Assembly: GCF_006088715.1 (NCBI RefSeq)
Contig: NZ_CP030771.1
Span: 6,591,501-6,655,500, forward strand
Length of the DNA: 64,000 nucleotides
Reading direction: 5' to 3'
From: Streptomyces sp. YIM 121038
GTDB lineage: Bacteria; Actinomycetota; Actinomycetes; Streptomycetales; Streptomycetaceae
Shown: in pieces, positions 27,299 to 38,322 of the stretch
How the letters are laid out: every line of letters begins with the position of its first letter
Numbering within the stretch: position 1 is the stretch's first letter
Notes under the pieces: model-generated
What the model saw: only the letters and a program-made list of their open reading frames with translations
Databases searched by the model: none
What the model was told of the DNA's origin: nothing
Position numbers and translations under genes: made by a program

Positions 27299-28009
27299 AT
27301 GAACCGCCGCACCTCCCTGATCACCACGGCGCTCGCCGCCGTCCTCGCCCTGGGCTGTCTGGCCCCCGCCGCGACGGCCCAGGCGCGCCCCGACGCCACC
27401 CGGGCGAGCGCCCCCACAGTGCCCCACCCGGTCCCCCCGAAGTCCGTCCGGCCGAAGAAGGGCGACAAGGTCCCCACGCTGCCGTCGGCGCCCCTCAAGG
27501 GCCTGCCCACGCTCCAGGAGGCCAAGAAGAAGGGGCTCCTCTCGGGGCCGGTGCGCCCCCGGGGCGCGGTGAAGCCGCTGGCCTTCCCCGACTCCGGCTG
27601 CTCCACGCCGCCGCAGGGCTGGGGTTACCACGACTACCTCAAGCCCGGTGAGTGCCTGACCCAGAACAAGTACATCGCCGTCCACGTCACGAAGAACGTC
27701 GGGCACTGGTACGAGCTGTGGGTCCAGGACGACGGCAACGTCGTCCTCTACAGCCACTCCCTCAGCGTGTACACCCCGCTCTGGGACACCGACACCCGTG
27801 GCTGGAACGTGTCCCTGTGGATGCAGCGGGACGGCAACGTCGTCGTCTACGACGGGCAGGGCAGGCCCCTGTGGTCCCTGGGGACGCACGGGTGCGGCAG
27901 CAGGGGGGCGTGGCTGCGCATCCAGGAAGACGCCAACATGGTCCTGTACGACCGCGACTGGCGGGCGCTCTGGGCGCGCTACGACGGCCCCTCGTCGCGC
28001 CCCTGCTGA
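27299..28009 (+). CDS. Secreted bulb-type lectin-domain protein, copy 2
   Basis: This 236-residue paralogue of the preceding gene has a signal peptide MNRRTSLITTALAAVLALGC and the same linker and three lectin motifs (VQDDGNVVLYS, MQRDGNVVVYD, IQEDANMVLYD). I chose ATG 27299 because it gives a proper signal peptide; a GTG at 27275 overlapping the previous stop is possible. A stretch of roughly 70 bases, from GTCCCCACGCTGCCGTCGGC through the LPTLQEAKKKG codons, is nearly identical in DNA between the copies, whereas the signal peptides have diverged. That suggests gene conversion or strong constraint on the linker. Confidence 0.85.
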   Translation: MNRRTSLITTALAAVLALGCLAPAATAQARPDATRASAPTVPHPVPPKSVRPKKGDKVPTLPSAPLKGLPTLQEAKKKGLLSGPVRPRGAVKPLAFPDSGCSTPPQGWGYHDYLKPGECLTQNKYIAVHVTKNVGHWYELWVQDDGNVVLYSHSLSVYTPLWDTDTRGWNVSLWMQRDGNVVVYDGQGRPLWSLGTHGCGSRGAWLRIQEDANMVLYDRDWRALWARYDGPSSRPC

Positions 28010-28053
28010 GCCGCTGGGCGCCGCCTGAAGCCGCCTGAAGGGAGCGCGGCCGG

Positions 28054-29034
28054 TCAGGTCACCTGGAGCACGATCTTGCCCTGGGTGCGGCCGCGCTCCC
28101 CGTAGGCGTGGGCCTCGGCCGCGTCCTTCAGGGGCAGGACCTTCGCGATCTCCGCGCGCAGCTTGCCCTCCTCCACCAGGCGGGCGATCTCCAGCATGCC
28201 GTGGCGGTCGGGCTCGACGACCGTCCAGCCGGTGTGCACGCCCAGCGCCTCGGCCCGCGCGGCGTCGGGGAGCCCGCCCGGGTCGGGGAGGGTGACCAGG
28301 TGGCCGCCCCTGCGCAGGACGGGCAGCGACCGGGGGCCGTACGCGCCGCCGACGCCGTCCAGGACGACGTCCACGTCCCGCACCGCCGCCGCGAAGTCCG
28401 TCGTCGTGTAGTCGATCAGCTCGTCCGCGCCCAGGCCCCGCAGGAAGTCGTGCTTGTCGGCCCGTGCCGTGCCGATGACGTACGCCCCGTGCGCCTTGGC
28501 GATCTGCACGGCCAGGTGGCCCACGCCGCCCGCGGCCGCGTGGATCAGGACCCGCTGCCCGGCGCGCAGGCCCGCCGTCTCCACCAGGCCCTGCCAGGCG
28601 GTCAGCGCGGCCAGGGGCAGGGCGGCCGCCTGGACGTGGTCGACGGCGGCGGGCTTGCGCGCGAAACGGCGCGCGGGCGCCGTCACGTACTCGGCGTAGC
28701 CGCCCGCCTGCTCCGGGAAGCGCGGCATGCCGAACACCTCGTCGCCGGTCGCGAAGAGGGTCACCCCGGGGCCCACGGCCTCGACGGTCCCCGAGACGTC
28801 GTAGCCGAGGATCGGCGTGTCGCCCCAGGTGCCGAACTCGCCCGCGGCGCGGGTCTTCCAGTCGACGGGGTTCACCCCGGCCGCGTGCACCTTGACCAGG
28901 ATCTCCGTCAGTCCGGGCACGGGGCGGTCCACCTCCACGGGGACCAGGACGTCGGGGGCGCCCCACGCGCGCGGGCTGACGGCACGCATGGTCGGGCGGG
29001 TCGGGCGGGTCGGGCGGTCGCTGGGCGAGCTCAT
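28054..29034 (-). CDS. NADP-dependent medium-chain oxidoreductase (quinone reductase-like)
   Basis: This 326-residue MDR-family enzyme lacks the structural zinc cysteines. It has the N-terminal GroES-like fold (ILVKVHAAGVNPVDWKTRAG-like, ILGYDVSGTVEAVGPGVT) and a Rossmann domain with nucleotide motif LIHAAAGGVGHLAVQIAKAHGA. The C terminus GKIVLQVT is typical. It should reduce quinones or enones with NADPH. AAGGAC lies 8 bases before ATG 29034. It is divergent from the AraC-type regulator gene with 116 bases between, so that regulator is a candidate controller. Confidence 0.9.
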   Translation of the reverse strand: MSSPSDRPTRPTRPTMRAVSPRAWGAPDVLVPVEVDRPVPGLTEILVKVHAAGVNPVDWKTRAAGEFGTWGDTPILGYDVSGTVEAVGPGVTLFATGDEVFGMPRFPEQAGGYAEYVTAPARRFARKPAAVDHVQAAALPLAALTAWQGLVETAGLRAGQRVLIHAAAGGVGHLAVQIAKAHGAYVIGTARADKHDFLRGLGADELIDYTTTDFAAAVRDVDVVLDGVGGAYGPRSLPVLRRGGHLVTLPDPGGLPDAARAEALGVHTGWTVVEPDRHGMLEIARLVEEGKLRAEIAKVLPLKDAAEAHAYGERGRTQGKIVLQVT

Positions 29035-29150
29035 TGAACGTGTCCTTTGCGGTGAGCGGACGCCGGAGTTCCGGCGCATGCCCACCAGCGTGCGGCCCCG
29101 CGGCCCGCCGCAGTGCTGGCAGCCTGGCCATCATGTGACAGGATCTGGCC

Positions 29151-30170
29151 ATGAGCACGTCCCCCGCACCCGACCGTCCCCACCGCGTCGCCGTCCTCGC
29201 CCTGGACGGCGTCTACGCCTTCGAGCTGGGCATTCCCTCACGCGTCTTCGGCAACGCGGAGGACGCCGCGGGGCGGCCGCTGTACGAGGTCGTGGTGTGC
29301 ACGGCCGACGGGCGCCCGGTGCGGACGGACGCGGGCTTCTCCGTGGCCGCCGAGCACGGCCCCGAGGCCCTCGGGCACGCGGACACCGTGGTGATCCCGC
29401 CCGCGGCCCCCTGCGACCGGGCGACGGCCGCCGACGGGCTGCCCGCGCCCCTGGCCGCCGCGCTCGGCCGGGTGCGCCCGGGCACGCGCCTGGTGTCGTT
29501 CTGCAGCGCCTCGTTCGTCCTCGCGGCGGCCGGTCTCCTGGACGGGCGGCCCGCGACCACGCACTGGCAGGTCGCCGAGCAGTTCCGGCGCGAGTTCCCG
29601 CGCGTGCGCCTCGACGAGGACGTCCTGTTCGTGGACGACGGCGACATCCTCACCTCCGCGGGCGTCGCCGCCGGGGTGGACCTCTGTCTGCACCTGGTGC
29701 GCCGCGACCACGGCAGCGCCGTCGCCAACCACGTGGCCCGGCGCTGCGTGGTCCCGCCGTGGCGCGACGGCGGGCAGGCGCAGTACATCGAACGGCCCGT
29801 CCCGGAGCCGACGGTCGCCACCACGGCGCCCACGCGCGCGTGGGCGCTCGAACGCCTCCAGGAGCCGCTGACGCTCGGCGAGATGGCGGACCACGCCCGC
29901 ATGAGCCTGCGCACGTTCACGCGCCGGTTCCGCGACGAGGTGGGCACCACGCCGGGCCGCTGGCTCACGGGCCAGCGCATCGAGGTGGCCCGCCACCTCC
30001 TGGAGAGCAGCGACCTGCCCATCGACCTGGTGGCCCACCGCGCGGGCTTCGGCACCGCCAACTCCCTGCGCCAGCACATGCGGTCCGTGCTCGGCGTGTC
30101 ACCGGCGGCGTACCGCAGGACGTTCGCGGCCGTCCCTCAGGAGGCCCGCGCCACCTCCTCGGTCGCGTAG
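29151..30170 (+). CDS. GlxA-type AraC regulator with DJ-1/PfpI domain
   Basis: This 339-residue regulator has a DJ-1/PfpI-like N-terminal domain (HRVAVLALDGVYAFELGIPSRVFGNAED through RLVSFCSASFVLAAAGLLDGRPATTHW) and two C-terminal AraC helix-turn-helix units (LTLGEMADHARMSLRTFTRRFRDEVGTTPGRWL and LPIDLVAHRAGFGTANSLRQHMRSVLGVSPAAYRRTF). The FCSASF elbow carries a Cys at the usual nucleophile place. It is divergent from the oxidoreductase. The 3' end overlaps the convergent DUF427 gene by 34 bases, an unusually long overlap. Confidence 0.93.
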   Translation: MSTSPAPDRPHRVAVLALDGVYAFELGIPSRVFGNAEDAAGRPLYEVVVCTADGRPVRTDAGFSVAAEHGPEALGHADTVVIPPAAPCDRATAADGLPAPLAAALGRVRPGTRLVSFCSASFVLAAAGLLDGRPATTHWQVAEQFRREFPRVRLDEDVLFVDDGDILTSAGVAAGVDLCLHLVRRDHGSAVANHVARRCVVPPWRDGGQAQYIERPVPEPTVATTAPTRAWALERLQEPLTLGEMADHARMSLRTFTRRFRDEVGTTPGRWLTGQRIEVARHLLESSDLPIDLVAHRAGFGTANSLRQHMRSVLGVSPAAYRRTFAAVPQEARATSSVA

Positions 30171-30478
30171 AAGCACAGGTGGTCCTTGATCTCGGCCACC
30201 TCGGCCTTGGGGTCCGGATACGCCCACACCTGGTCCTCGCCGCCGGGCAGCGACCAGTACGAGGCCGTGCCCTTGAACGGGCAGTACGTGTGCGTGCCGG
30301 ACGGCGTGAGCAGATCGGTGCGCACGTCCTCCGGCGGCAGGTAGTAGCGCACCGGACAGCCCGTCTCGCGCAGCACCAGGGGGCGCTTGCTCTCCGCCAC
30401 GACCTGTCCGTCGTGCTCCACGCGCACGTGCTGGGTGCCCTGCTCGATGGTGATGCGATGTCCTGCGGTCACGGTCAT
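30137..30478 (-). CDS. DUF427 domain protein
   Basis: This 113-residue single-domain protein has the DUF427 signature: HRITIEQGTQHVRVEHDGQVVAESKRPLVLRETG, VRYYLPPEDV, THTYCPFKGTASYW and CFYATEE. The fold is a small beta-tent; the function is not established. CTYCPFKG-like Cys and the conserved Trp/Tyr suggest a ligand pocket. It begins 114 bases from the divergent LOG-family gene, and its 3' end overlaps the regulator gene by 34 bases in opposite orientation. Confidence 0.88.
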   Translation of the reverse strand: MTVTAGHRITIEQGTQHVRVEHDGQVVAESKRPLVLRETGCPVRYYLPPEDVRTDLLTPSGTHTYCPFKGTASYWSLPGGEDQVWAYPDPKAEVAEIKDHLCFYATEEVARAS

Positions 30479-30591
30479 CCCTTTCGCCGGGGTCGCCTCG
30501 TCTGTGCCGGGGGCGCTCCGTACAGCGCGCGGGGCGGCGCACTTCTTCCGCGGCCCCCGGGGCGCCCGTGGCGAACCGTACGGTAGGGCGC

Positions 30592-31131
30592 ATGAACATC
30601 TGCGTCTTCCTCTCCGCGGCCGACCTGCCCGAGACCTACACCCGCCCCGCCCGCCAGTTCGCCGAGCTGCTCGGCAAGGGCGGCCACACCCTGGTGTGGG
30701 GCGGCTCCGACACGGGCCTGATGAAGGTCGTGGCGGACGGTGTGCACGAGACGGGCGGGCGGCTCACCGGCGTGTCGGTGGACTTCCTCGCCGCCAAGGC
30801 CAGGACCGGCGTCGACGACATGGTGATAGCCAGGGACCTCGCCGAGCGCAAGGCGCTGCTCCTGGAGAAGGCCGACGCGGTCGTCGTCATGGTCGGCGGC
30901 ACCGGCACCCTCGACGAGGCCACCGAGATCCTGGAGCTGAAGAAGCACGGCCGCACCACCAAGCCGGTCGTGCTGCTCAACACGGCGGGGTTCTACGACG
31001 GGTTGCGGGAACAGTTCCGCCGCATGGAGGACGAGGGCTTCCTGCCGGTGCCGCTGACCGACCTGGTCTTCTTCGCGGAGGAGCCGGTGGGCGCCCTGGC
31101 GTACCTGGAGGAGTCCCTGGGAGTGCGCTGA
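30592..31131 (+). CDS. LOG-family (TIGR00730) nucleotide-binding protein
   Basis: This 179-residue protein has the lysine-decarboxylase-like Rossmann fold of LOG proteins. The start MNICVFLSAAD is followed by GKGGHTLVWGGSDTGLMKVVADG and the VGGTGTLDEATEIL motif, a variant of the PGGxGTxxE signature. LOG enzymes are cytokinin-nucleotide phosphoribohydrolases, but many bacterial members have no proven activity, and here the first residue of the motif is Val rather than Pro. TACGGT at 30578-30583 and the lack of a ribosome site suggest leaderless expression. Confidence 0.82.
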   Translation: MNICVFLSAADLPETYTRPARQFAELLGKGGHTLVWGGSDTGLMKVVADGVHETGGRLTGVSVDFLAAKARTGVDDMVIARDLAERKALLLEKADAVVVMVGGTGTLDEATEILELKKHGRTTKPVVLLNTAGFYDGLREQFRRMEDEGFLPVPLTDLVFFAEEPVGALAYLEESLGVR

Positions 31132-31299
31132 GGCGCCGGGGGCCCCGGGACGGCGCGGACGGCGCACACGGGCACGCGGGCCCGGCGGGAGCGCCCCGCT
31201 GCCACCGGCTCGCTCCCGGCTGCCCGCCGCACCCCGCCGCCGGGCGCCCCGCCCCGGCTCGCATCCGGGAGCGCGCGGCCGGAATGCGACCATAAGCGC
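31132..31299 (+). other. GC-rich spacer upstream of the SDR gene
   Basis: This 168-base spacer has strong GC bias and short self-complementary segments (GGGGGCCCC near 31139) that could terminate the LOG-family gene. CATAAGCGC directly before ATG 31300 offers a -10-like TAAGCG and suggests a leaderless SDR transcript. There is no coding signal. Confidence 0.4.
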
Positions 31300-31989
31300 A
31301 TGGCAACTCATGTGATCACCGGGGCGGGCTCCGGCATCGGGGCCGCAGTGGCCCGCCGTCTCCACGCGCGCGGGGACGCCCTCGTGCTGCACGCGCGCGA
31401 CGCGGGCCGCGCCAAGGAGCTCGCCGCCCAGTTCCCGGGCGCGAGCACCCTCGTCGGCGACCTGAACGACCCGGACAAGCTCTCCTGGGCCTTCTCCCAC
31501 CAGACGCTCCCGGACCGCGTGGACTCCCTGCTCCACATCGCCGGCGTCGTCGACCTCGGCCCGGTCGGCGACCTCACCCCCAAGGCCTGGCGCCACCAGC
31601 TGAACGTGAACCTGATCGCGCCCGCCGAGCTGACCCGGCACTTCCTGCCCCAACTCCGCGTCTCCCAGGGACACGTGCTCTTCGTGAACTCCGGCGCGGG
31701 CCTGCACGCGGGCGCCGAGTGGTCCGCGTACGCCGCCTCCAAGCACGGCCTGAAAGCCCTGGCGGACTCCCTGCGCCAGGAGGAGCACGGCAACGGCGTC
31801 CGCGTCACCTCCGTGTACCCCGGCCGCACCGCGAGCCCGATGCAGGTCAAGGTGCACCAGCAGGAGGGCAAGGAGTACGACGCCGCGCGGTGGATCGACC
31901 CCGAGTCCGTGGCGACGACGATCCTGATGGCCCTCGACCTGCCGCGCGACGCGGAGGTCAACGACCTGACGGTGCGGCCCGGACGGTGA
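31300..31989 (+). CDS. Short-chain dehydrogenase/reductase
   Basis: This 229-residue SDR oxidoreductase has the nucleotide-binding TGAGSGIGAAVARRL, LLHIAGVVDLGP (in place of NNAG), the catalytic Ser in VNSGAGLHAG, and YAASK with Tyr and Lys. The acceptor is unknown. The ATG sits close to a TAAGCG -10-like element with no ribosome site. Its last bases overlap the start of the next gene (GTGA), so the two are co-translated and probably function together or at least share regulation. Confidence 0.92.
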   Translation: MATHVITGAGSGIGAAVARRLHARGDALVLHARDAGRAKELAAQFPGASTLVGDLNDPDKLSWAFSHQTLPDRVDSLLHIAGVVDLGPVGDLTPKAWRHQLNVNLIAPAELTRHFLPQLRVSQGHVLFVNSGAGLHAGAEWSAYAASKHGLKALADSLRQEEHGNGVRVTSVYPGRTASPMQVKVHQQEGKEYDAARWIDPESVATTILMALDLPRDAEVNDLTVRPGR

Positions 31990-33014
31990 GCACGGCGGTG
32001 AGCACCGAGGACACCTGGACCCTGGGCCCGGCCACCGGCGTCGGCTCGATGCCCGGCGGCGACGCCCGGGAGAGCGCGAAGACCGTCACCGGCACCTTCG
32101 AGACCCCCGAGCAGGGCATCCCGTACCTGCCGGAGCTGCCCGCGCGCGGCCCCGGCGCCGACATGATCGGCCGCACCGCGGGGCTGCTCGTCGAGCTGTA
32201 CGCGCGCGTGGAGCCCAGCGGCTGGCGGGTCGGCGACCGGCCGGGACGGGACACGCGGCGCGCGGTGTCCTGGCTCGGCGAGGACCTCGACGCCCTGGAG
32301 GAGTTCACCCAGGGCTACGAAGGCCCCCTGAAGGTCCAGGTCGTCGGCCCGTGGACGCTCGCCGCCGCCCTGGAGCTGAGGAACGGCGAGGCGATGGTCT
32401 CCGACCCCGGCGCCTGCCGGGACCTGGCCGGGTCCCTCGCCGAGGGCCTGCGCGCCCACCTCGCGCAGGTGCGCAAGCGGGTGCCGGGCGCCCGGCTCGT
32501 GCTCCAGCTCGACGAGCCGTCGCTGACCGCCGTGCTGCGCGGCCGGATCAAGACCGCCAGCGAGTACCGCACCCACCGCGCCGCGGACCGCCAGGTCGTG
32601 GAGAGCGCCCTGCGCGACGTCATGGCCGTGCACGACGGCCCGGTCGTCGTGCACTCCTGCGCGCCGGACGTGCCCTTCGCGCTGCTGCGCAGGGCGGGCG
32701 CGCACGGCCTGTCGTTCGACTTCTCGCTTCTCACCGAGCGTGACGACGAGGTCCTGGGCGAGGCCGTCGAGGCCGGGACGAAGCTGTTCGCCGGTGTCGT
32801 GCCGGGCACGGACGGTCCATTGTCAGACCCTGCCGGTAGCGTCATGGGTGTCAGGACGCTCTGGCGCAGGCTGGGGCTGAATCCGGGGTCGCTCGCGGAG
32901 TCGGTCACGGTCACGCCGTCGTGCGGTCTCGCGGGTGCTTCGCCCGCATATGCCCGGGCGGCGCTCGCGCACTGCGTCCGGGCGGCGAGATCGCTCGCGG
33001 ACTCTCCTGAGTGA
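31986..33014 (+). CDS. Cobalamin-independent methionine synthase-like protein (C-terminal barrel only)
   Basis: This 342-residue single-barrel protein resembles only the catalytic C-terminal half of MetE. The zinc-binding residues seem present: His and Cys in VVHSCAPDVPF, and Cys in VTPSCGLAG; GVGSMPGGDARESAKT and LQLDEPSL are typical barrel motifs. Full MetE is about 750 residues with an N-terminal barrel that helps bind the folate. This short form may use a different methyl donor, as core-MetE proteins of archaea do. The GTG at 31986 overlaps the SDR stop codon; a second GTG at 31998 is possible. LigA follows 41 bases later. Confidence 0.82.
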   Translation: MSTAVSTEDTWTLGPATGVGSMPGGDARESAKTVTGTFETPEQGIPYLPELPARGPGADMIGRTAGLLVELYARVEPSGWRVGDRPGRDTRRAVSWLGEDLDALEEFTQGYEGPLKVQVVGPWTLAAALELRNGEAMVSDPGACRDLAGSLAEGLRAHLAQVRKRVPGARLVLQLDEPSLTAVLRGRIKTASEYRTHRAADRQVVESALRDVMAVHDGPVVVHSCAPDVPFALLRRAGAHGLSFDFSLLTERDDEVLGEAVEAGTKLFAGVVPGTDGPLSDPAGSVMGVRTLWRRLGLNPGSLAESVTVTPSCGLAGASPAYARAALAHCVRAARSLADSPE

Positions 33015-33040
33015 CGCTGAGCAACTGGGTCTGAAGGTAA

Positions 33041-35239
<2,199 letters not shown>

Positions 35240-35247
35240 CGGTTGAA

Positions 35248-35287
35248 GGCCACCCGTTCAGCGCATACCAGATGCATACGGGTGGCC
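35248..35287 (+). terminator. Terminator hairpin downstream of ligA
   Basis: GGCCACCCGT (35248-35257) pairs perfectly with ACGGGTGGCC (35278-35287). The 20-base loop contains a second GCAT/ATGC pairing. It begins 9 bases after the ligA stop. Confidence 0.8.
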
Positions 35288-35493
35288 GGGTCGCATTCGG
35301 GCAACCGTAGACGACCGCTGCCCGTGGAAGCCTTCTGCGGCCTACTGTTGAGGTGTGCGCCTGCCGTGCCCCGCATGCGGACGGGGTGTTCCCCTGCTCG
35401 TGTCGTGGAGAGCCGGGGGAAGGGTTTTCAGACGCGGCTGTCAGGACGTGAGTCCGCGTGGCGTGGGCACCGCCGGCTGTGAGAGGGACGGGA

Positions 35494-38301
35494 ATGGAAC
35501 CGACCGAGAGCGTCGCCCCGGACTCATGGCTGCGGTCGCGCCTGCGGCGCGGGCTCGGCGGGTGGCGGTGCCGCCGCGCCGCCCGGTCGGCCGCGGGCGC
35601 CCCCGCCGACACCGACGAGCGGGCCGAACGGCCCGCCCAGGCACCCGAGATCCGTCCCAGGGAGCGGGCGTGGACACACGGCGGCACCCTCCTCGACGAC
35701 GGCGCCCCAGCGGCCTGGGGGGCGTCTCCCGGCTGCGGAACGGGCTTTTCCGGCCCAGCTGGTGCCGTACAGGGGGGAGTAACGGGCATTCGGGGTACGG
35801 CAGTTGGTGAGGGACCGGAAGCAGGCGGGCGGGACGCGCCCGGGCGGGGCGGCGGAGGTCGAGGAACGTCAGGCCCGGCGGAGGCTGGTGTGACGGCGAG
35901 TGCCGAAGACGCGCGGCGGAGTGCGGCCGGTGGTGCCGCCGGCCCTGCCCCCGTGCGGGAGGTGGCGGGCGGCGCGAGCGGCGCCCCCGCCGTGCGTGGT
36001 GCGACGGGCGCGGGCGCCCCGGGAGCGCGGGCCGCGGCAGCCGGGCCCGCCGCCGGACCGTCCGGTGTGCGGGGCGCGGTGAGCGCGGCCGCGGGCGGGC
36101 CCGGCGCCGCGCGAGGGAGCACGGCCGGACGGCGCGGACGGTGGCGCGGCGGGCCCGGCGCGCACGAGCGGGCCGCGGACCAGCCGGACGGCCTGGACGG
36201 TCTCGACGGCCTCGACGGCATGGAGCAGGACGGCCGCGGCTGGCAGCTGCTGCCCATGGCCGTCGTCGCGGCCGCCGCGATCGTCCTCGGTACCGGCTTC
36301 TTCCACGCCTTCACCGGCGGCCACCCGCTGTTCCCCTCCGGCACGGTCGGCTGGTCGCTCGCCGTCCTGACCGGCCTCATCGTCGGCCACCTCGTCGCGC
36401 TCGGCCGCGACCGCTGGTGGGGCGGCACCGGCTCCGGCGGCGCGCTCACCGTCGCGGTCCTGCTGCTGTACGGCTGGATGCCCGCGGGCATGGTCAGCCT
36501 CACCGTCGTCGTCCTCGTCGGGGTCGCGCGCCGCCACCGCTGGCGCCAGGGCGTGCTGCACGGCGCCGTCGACATCCTGGGCATCGGCGCGGGCGCGCTC
36601 ACGCTGGCCGCGTTCGGCACCGCACCGGCGGCCGACGCGCCCTGGAATCCCGAGAGTTGGGACCTGTACACGGCGCCCGAGGTGGGCCTCGTCGCCGTCG
36701 CGTATCTGGCCGTCACCCGCGTCCTGCTCTGGTACGTGCACGCCCCGCGCACCGGCGCGCTGCCCACCGTCACCCGCACCGCGCTGGTCCGCCAGGGCCT
36801 GCTCGGCGTGGCCCTGCTCGGCATCGCCCCGCTGATCTGCGTCGTCGCGATGTCGCTTCCGCTGCTCCTGCCGCTGTTCACGATCCCGCTCGTCGCGCTC
36901 GACTCCACGCTGTGGATCGCCCGCGCCAGAGCGGAGGAGCAGCTGCGCGACCCGCTCACCGGACTGCCCAACCGGCAGTGGCTCCTGGAGCGGACCTGGA
37001 CGGCCCTGGACGACGCGGAGCGCATCGGCGCCCGCTCCGCCCTGATGCTGATCGACATGGACCGCTTCCGCTCGGTCAACGACACCCTCGGACACCTCGC
37101 GGGCGACCGGCTGCTGCTCCAGATCGCCGACCGGCTGCGGCTCGCGCTGCCGCGCGGCGCGGAGGCGGCCCGGCTCGGCGGCGACGAGTTCGCGGTGCTG
37201 CTGCCCGTCGCCGACTCCACCACGTCCGCGCAGCGCGTCGCCCGCCAGCTCGTCGGCGCGCTCGGCTCCCCGCTGGACCTCGACGGCCTCACCCTGGTCC
37301 TGGAGGCGAGTGCCGGACTCGCCGTCTTCCCCGACCACGCGCTCGACGCGGAGGGCCTGCTGCGCCGCGCGGACGTCGCGATGTACCAGGCCAAGCGGGA
37401 CCGTACGGGCGTGGAGGTGTACGAGTCCAAGCGCGACTCCAACACCCCCGACCGCCTGGGCCTGTTGGGCGATCTGCGCCGCGCCCTCGACGCGGGCGAC
37501 GTGGAGCTGCACTACCAGCCGAAGGTCCGCTTCGACGGCGAGGTGGCGGGCCTGGAGGCCCTGGTGCGCTGGGTGCACCCCGAGCGCGGCAAGGTGCCGC
37601 CGGACGAGTTCATCGCCATCGCCGAGTCGTCGGGCCTCATGCCGCACCTGACCGAGTACGTCCTGGAGTCGGCCCTCGCCCAGGTCGCCAGATGGCGCTC
37701 CCAGGGCCTGAACGTGCCCGTCGCGGTGAACGTGTCACCGCGCGACGTGCACACCCCCGGCTTCGCGGGCGCCGTCGCCGCGCGCCTGGCCCGCCACGGG
37801 GTGCCCGCGGGCGCGCTCCAGCTGGAGATAACGGAACACGTGCTCCTCGAGGACCCGCAGCGCGCCGCGGACACCCTCGCCGGGCTCACCGGGCACGGCG
37901 TGAAGATGTCCCTCGACGACTTCGGTACGGGGTACTCCTCCCTGGTGCATCTGCGCCGCCTGCCGGTGAGCGAGCTGAAGATCGACCGCTCCTTCGTGGC
38001 GCGGCTCGCCGTCGACACCGAGGACGCCGAGATCGTGCGCTGCACCGTCGACCTCGCCCACTCCCTCGGGCTGCTCGTCGTCGCCGAGGGCGTCGAGGAC
38101 GACGAGACCTGGGAGCGGCTGCGGGACCTCGGCTGCGACGCGGTGCAGGGGTGGCTCGTCGCCGCGGCGATGCCGCCCAGCGAGACCACGGCCTGGCTGC
38201 GCGCCCGCGGCGAGGGCGCCACGCACCGGCCCGTCGACCCGGCGCCCGGGCCCGCCGCGCCCGACCCGGCGCCGCCGTCGCCCAGCCGCGCGGTGCAGTG
38301 A
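35494..38301 (+). CDS. rmdB: RmdB-type GGDEF-EAL c-di-GMP phosphodiesterase, membrane-bound
   Basis: This 935-residue protein has a disordered Ala/Gly/Pro-rich N terminus (about 1-240), five or six membrane helices (about 245-470), an intact GGDEF domain (RLGGDEF, residues 562-566) and an intact EAL domain (LEALVRW near 688, NVSPRD, DDFGTGYSSL, AEGVED). The EAL signature predicts c-di-GMP hydrolysis. From memory this place after ligA holds RmdB (SCO5495) in S. coelicolor, a phosphodiesterase controlling development. The start has GAGAGGGA upstream, but third-position GC drops in 35.7-36.2 kb, so part of the N terminus could be non-coding; an ATG at 36220 would start just before the first helix. 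Confidence 0.9.
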   Translation: MEPTESVAPDSWLRSRLRRGLGGWRCRRAARSAAGAPADTDERAERPAQAPEIRPRERAWTHGGTLLDDGAPAAWGASPGCGTGFSGPAGAVQGGVTGIRGTAVGEGPEAGGRDAPGRGGGGRGTSGPAEAGVTASAEDARRSAAGGAAGPAPVREVAGGASGAPAVRGATGAGAPGARAAAAGPAAGPSGVRGAVSAAAGGPGAARGSTAGRRGRWRGGPGAHERAADQPDGLDGLDGLDGMEQDGRGWQLLPMAVVAAAAIVLGTGFFHAFTGGHPLFPSGTVGWSLAVLTGLIVGHLVALGRDRWWGGTGSGGALTVAVLLLYGWMPAGMVSLTVVVLVGVARRHRWRQGVLHGAVDILGIGAGALTLAAFGTAPAADAPWNPESWDLYTAPEVGLVAVAYLAVTRVLLWYVHAPRTGALPTVTRTALVRQGLLGVALLGIAPLICVVAMSLPLLLPLFTIPLVALDSTLWIARARAEEQLRDPLTGLPNRQWLLERTWTALDDAERIGARSALMLIDMDRFRSVNDTLGHLAGDRLLLQIADRLRLALPRGAEAARLGGDEFAVLLPVADSTTSAQRVARQLVGALGSPLDLDGLTLVLEASAGLAVFPDHALDAEGLLRRADVAMYQAKRDRTGVEVYESKRDSNTPDRLGLLGDLRRALDAGDVELHYQPKVRFDGEVAGLEALVRWVHPERGKVPPDEFIAIAESSGLMPHLTEYVLESALAQVARWRSQGLNVPVAVNVSPRDVHTPGFAGAVAARLARHGVPAGALQLEITEHVLLEDPQRAADTLAGLTGHGVKMSLDDFGTGYSSLVHLRRLPVSELKIDRSFVARLAVDTEDAEIVRCTVDLAHSLGLLVVAEGVEDDETWERLRDLGCDAVQGWLVAAAMPPSETTAWLRARGEGATHRPVDPAPGPAAPDPAPPSPSRAVQ

Positions 38302-38322
38302 CCCGGCGGGCGCGGGCCGCGT

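Noticed and set aside
35355..35810. Small gene with a CPACG motif between ligA and rmdB
   Set aside because: The frame runs on into filler, lacks a ribosome site, and has no second Cys pair to complete a zinc ribbon.
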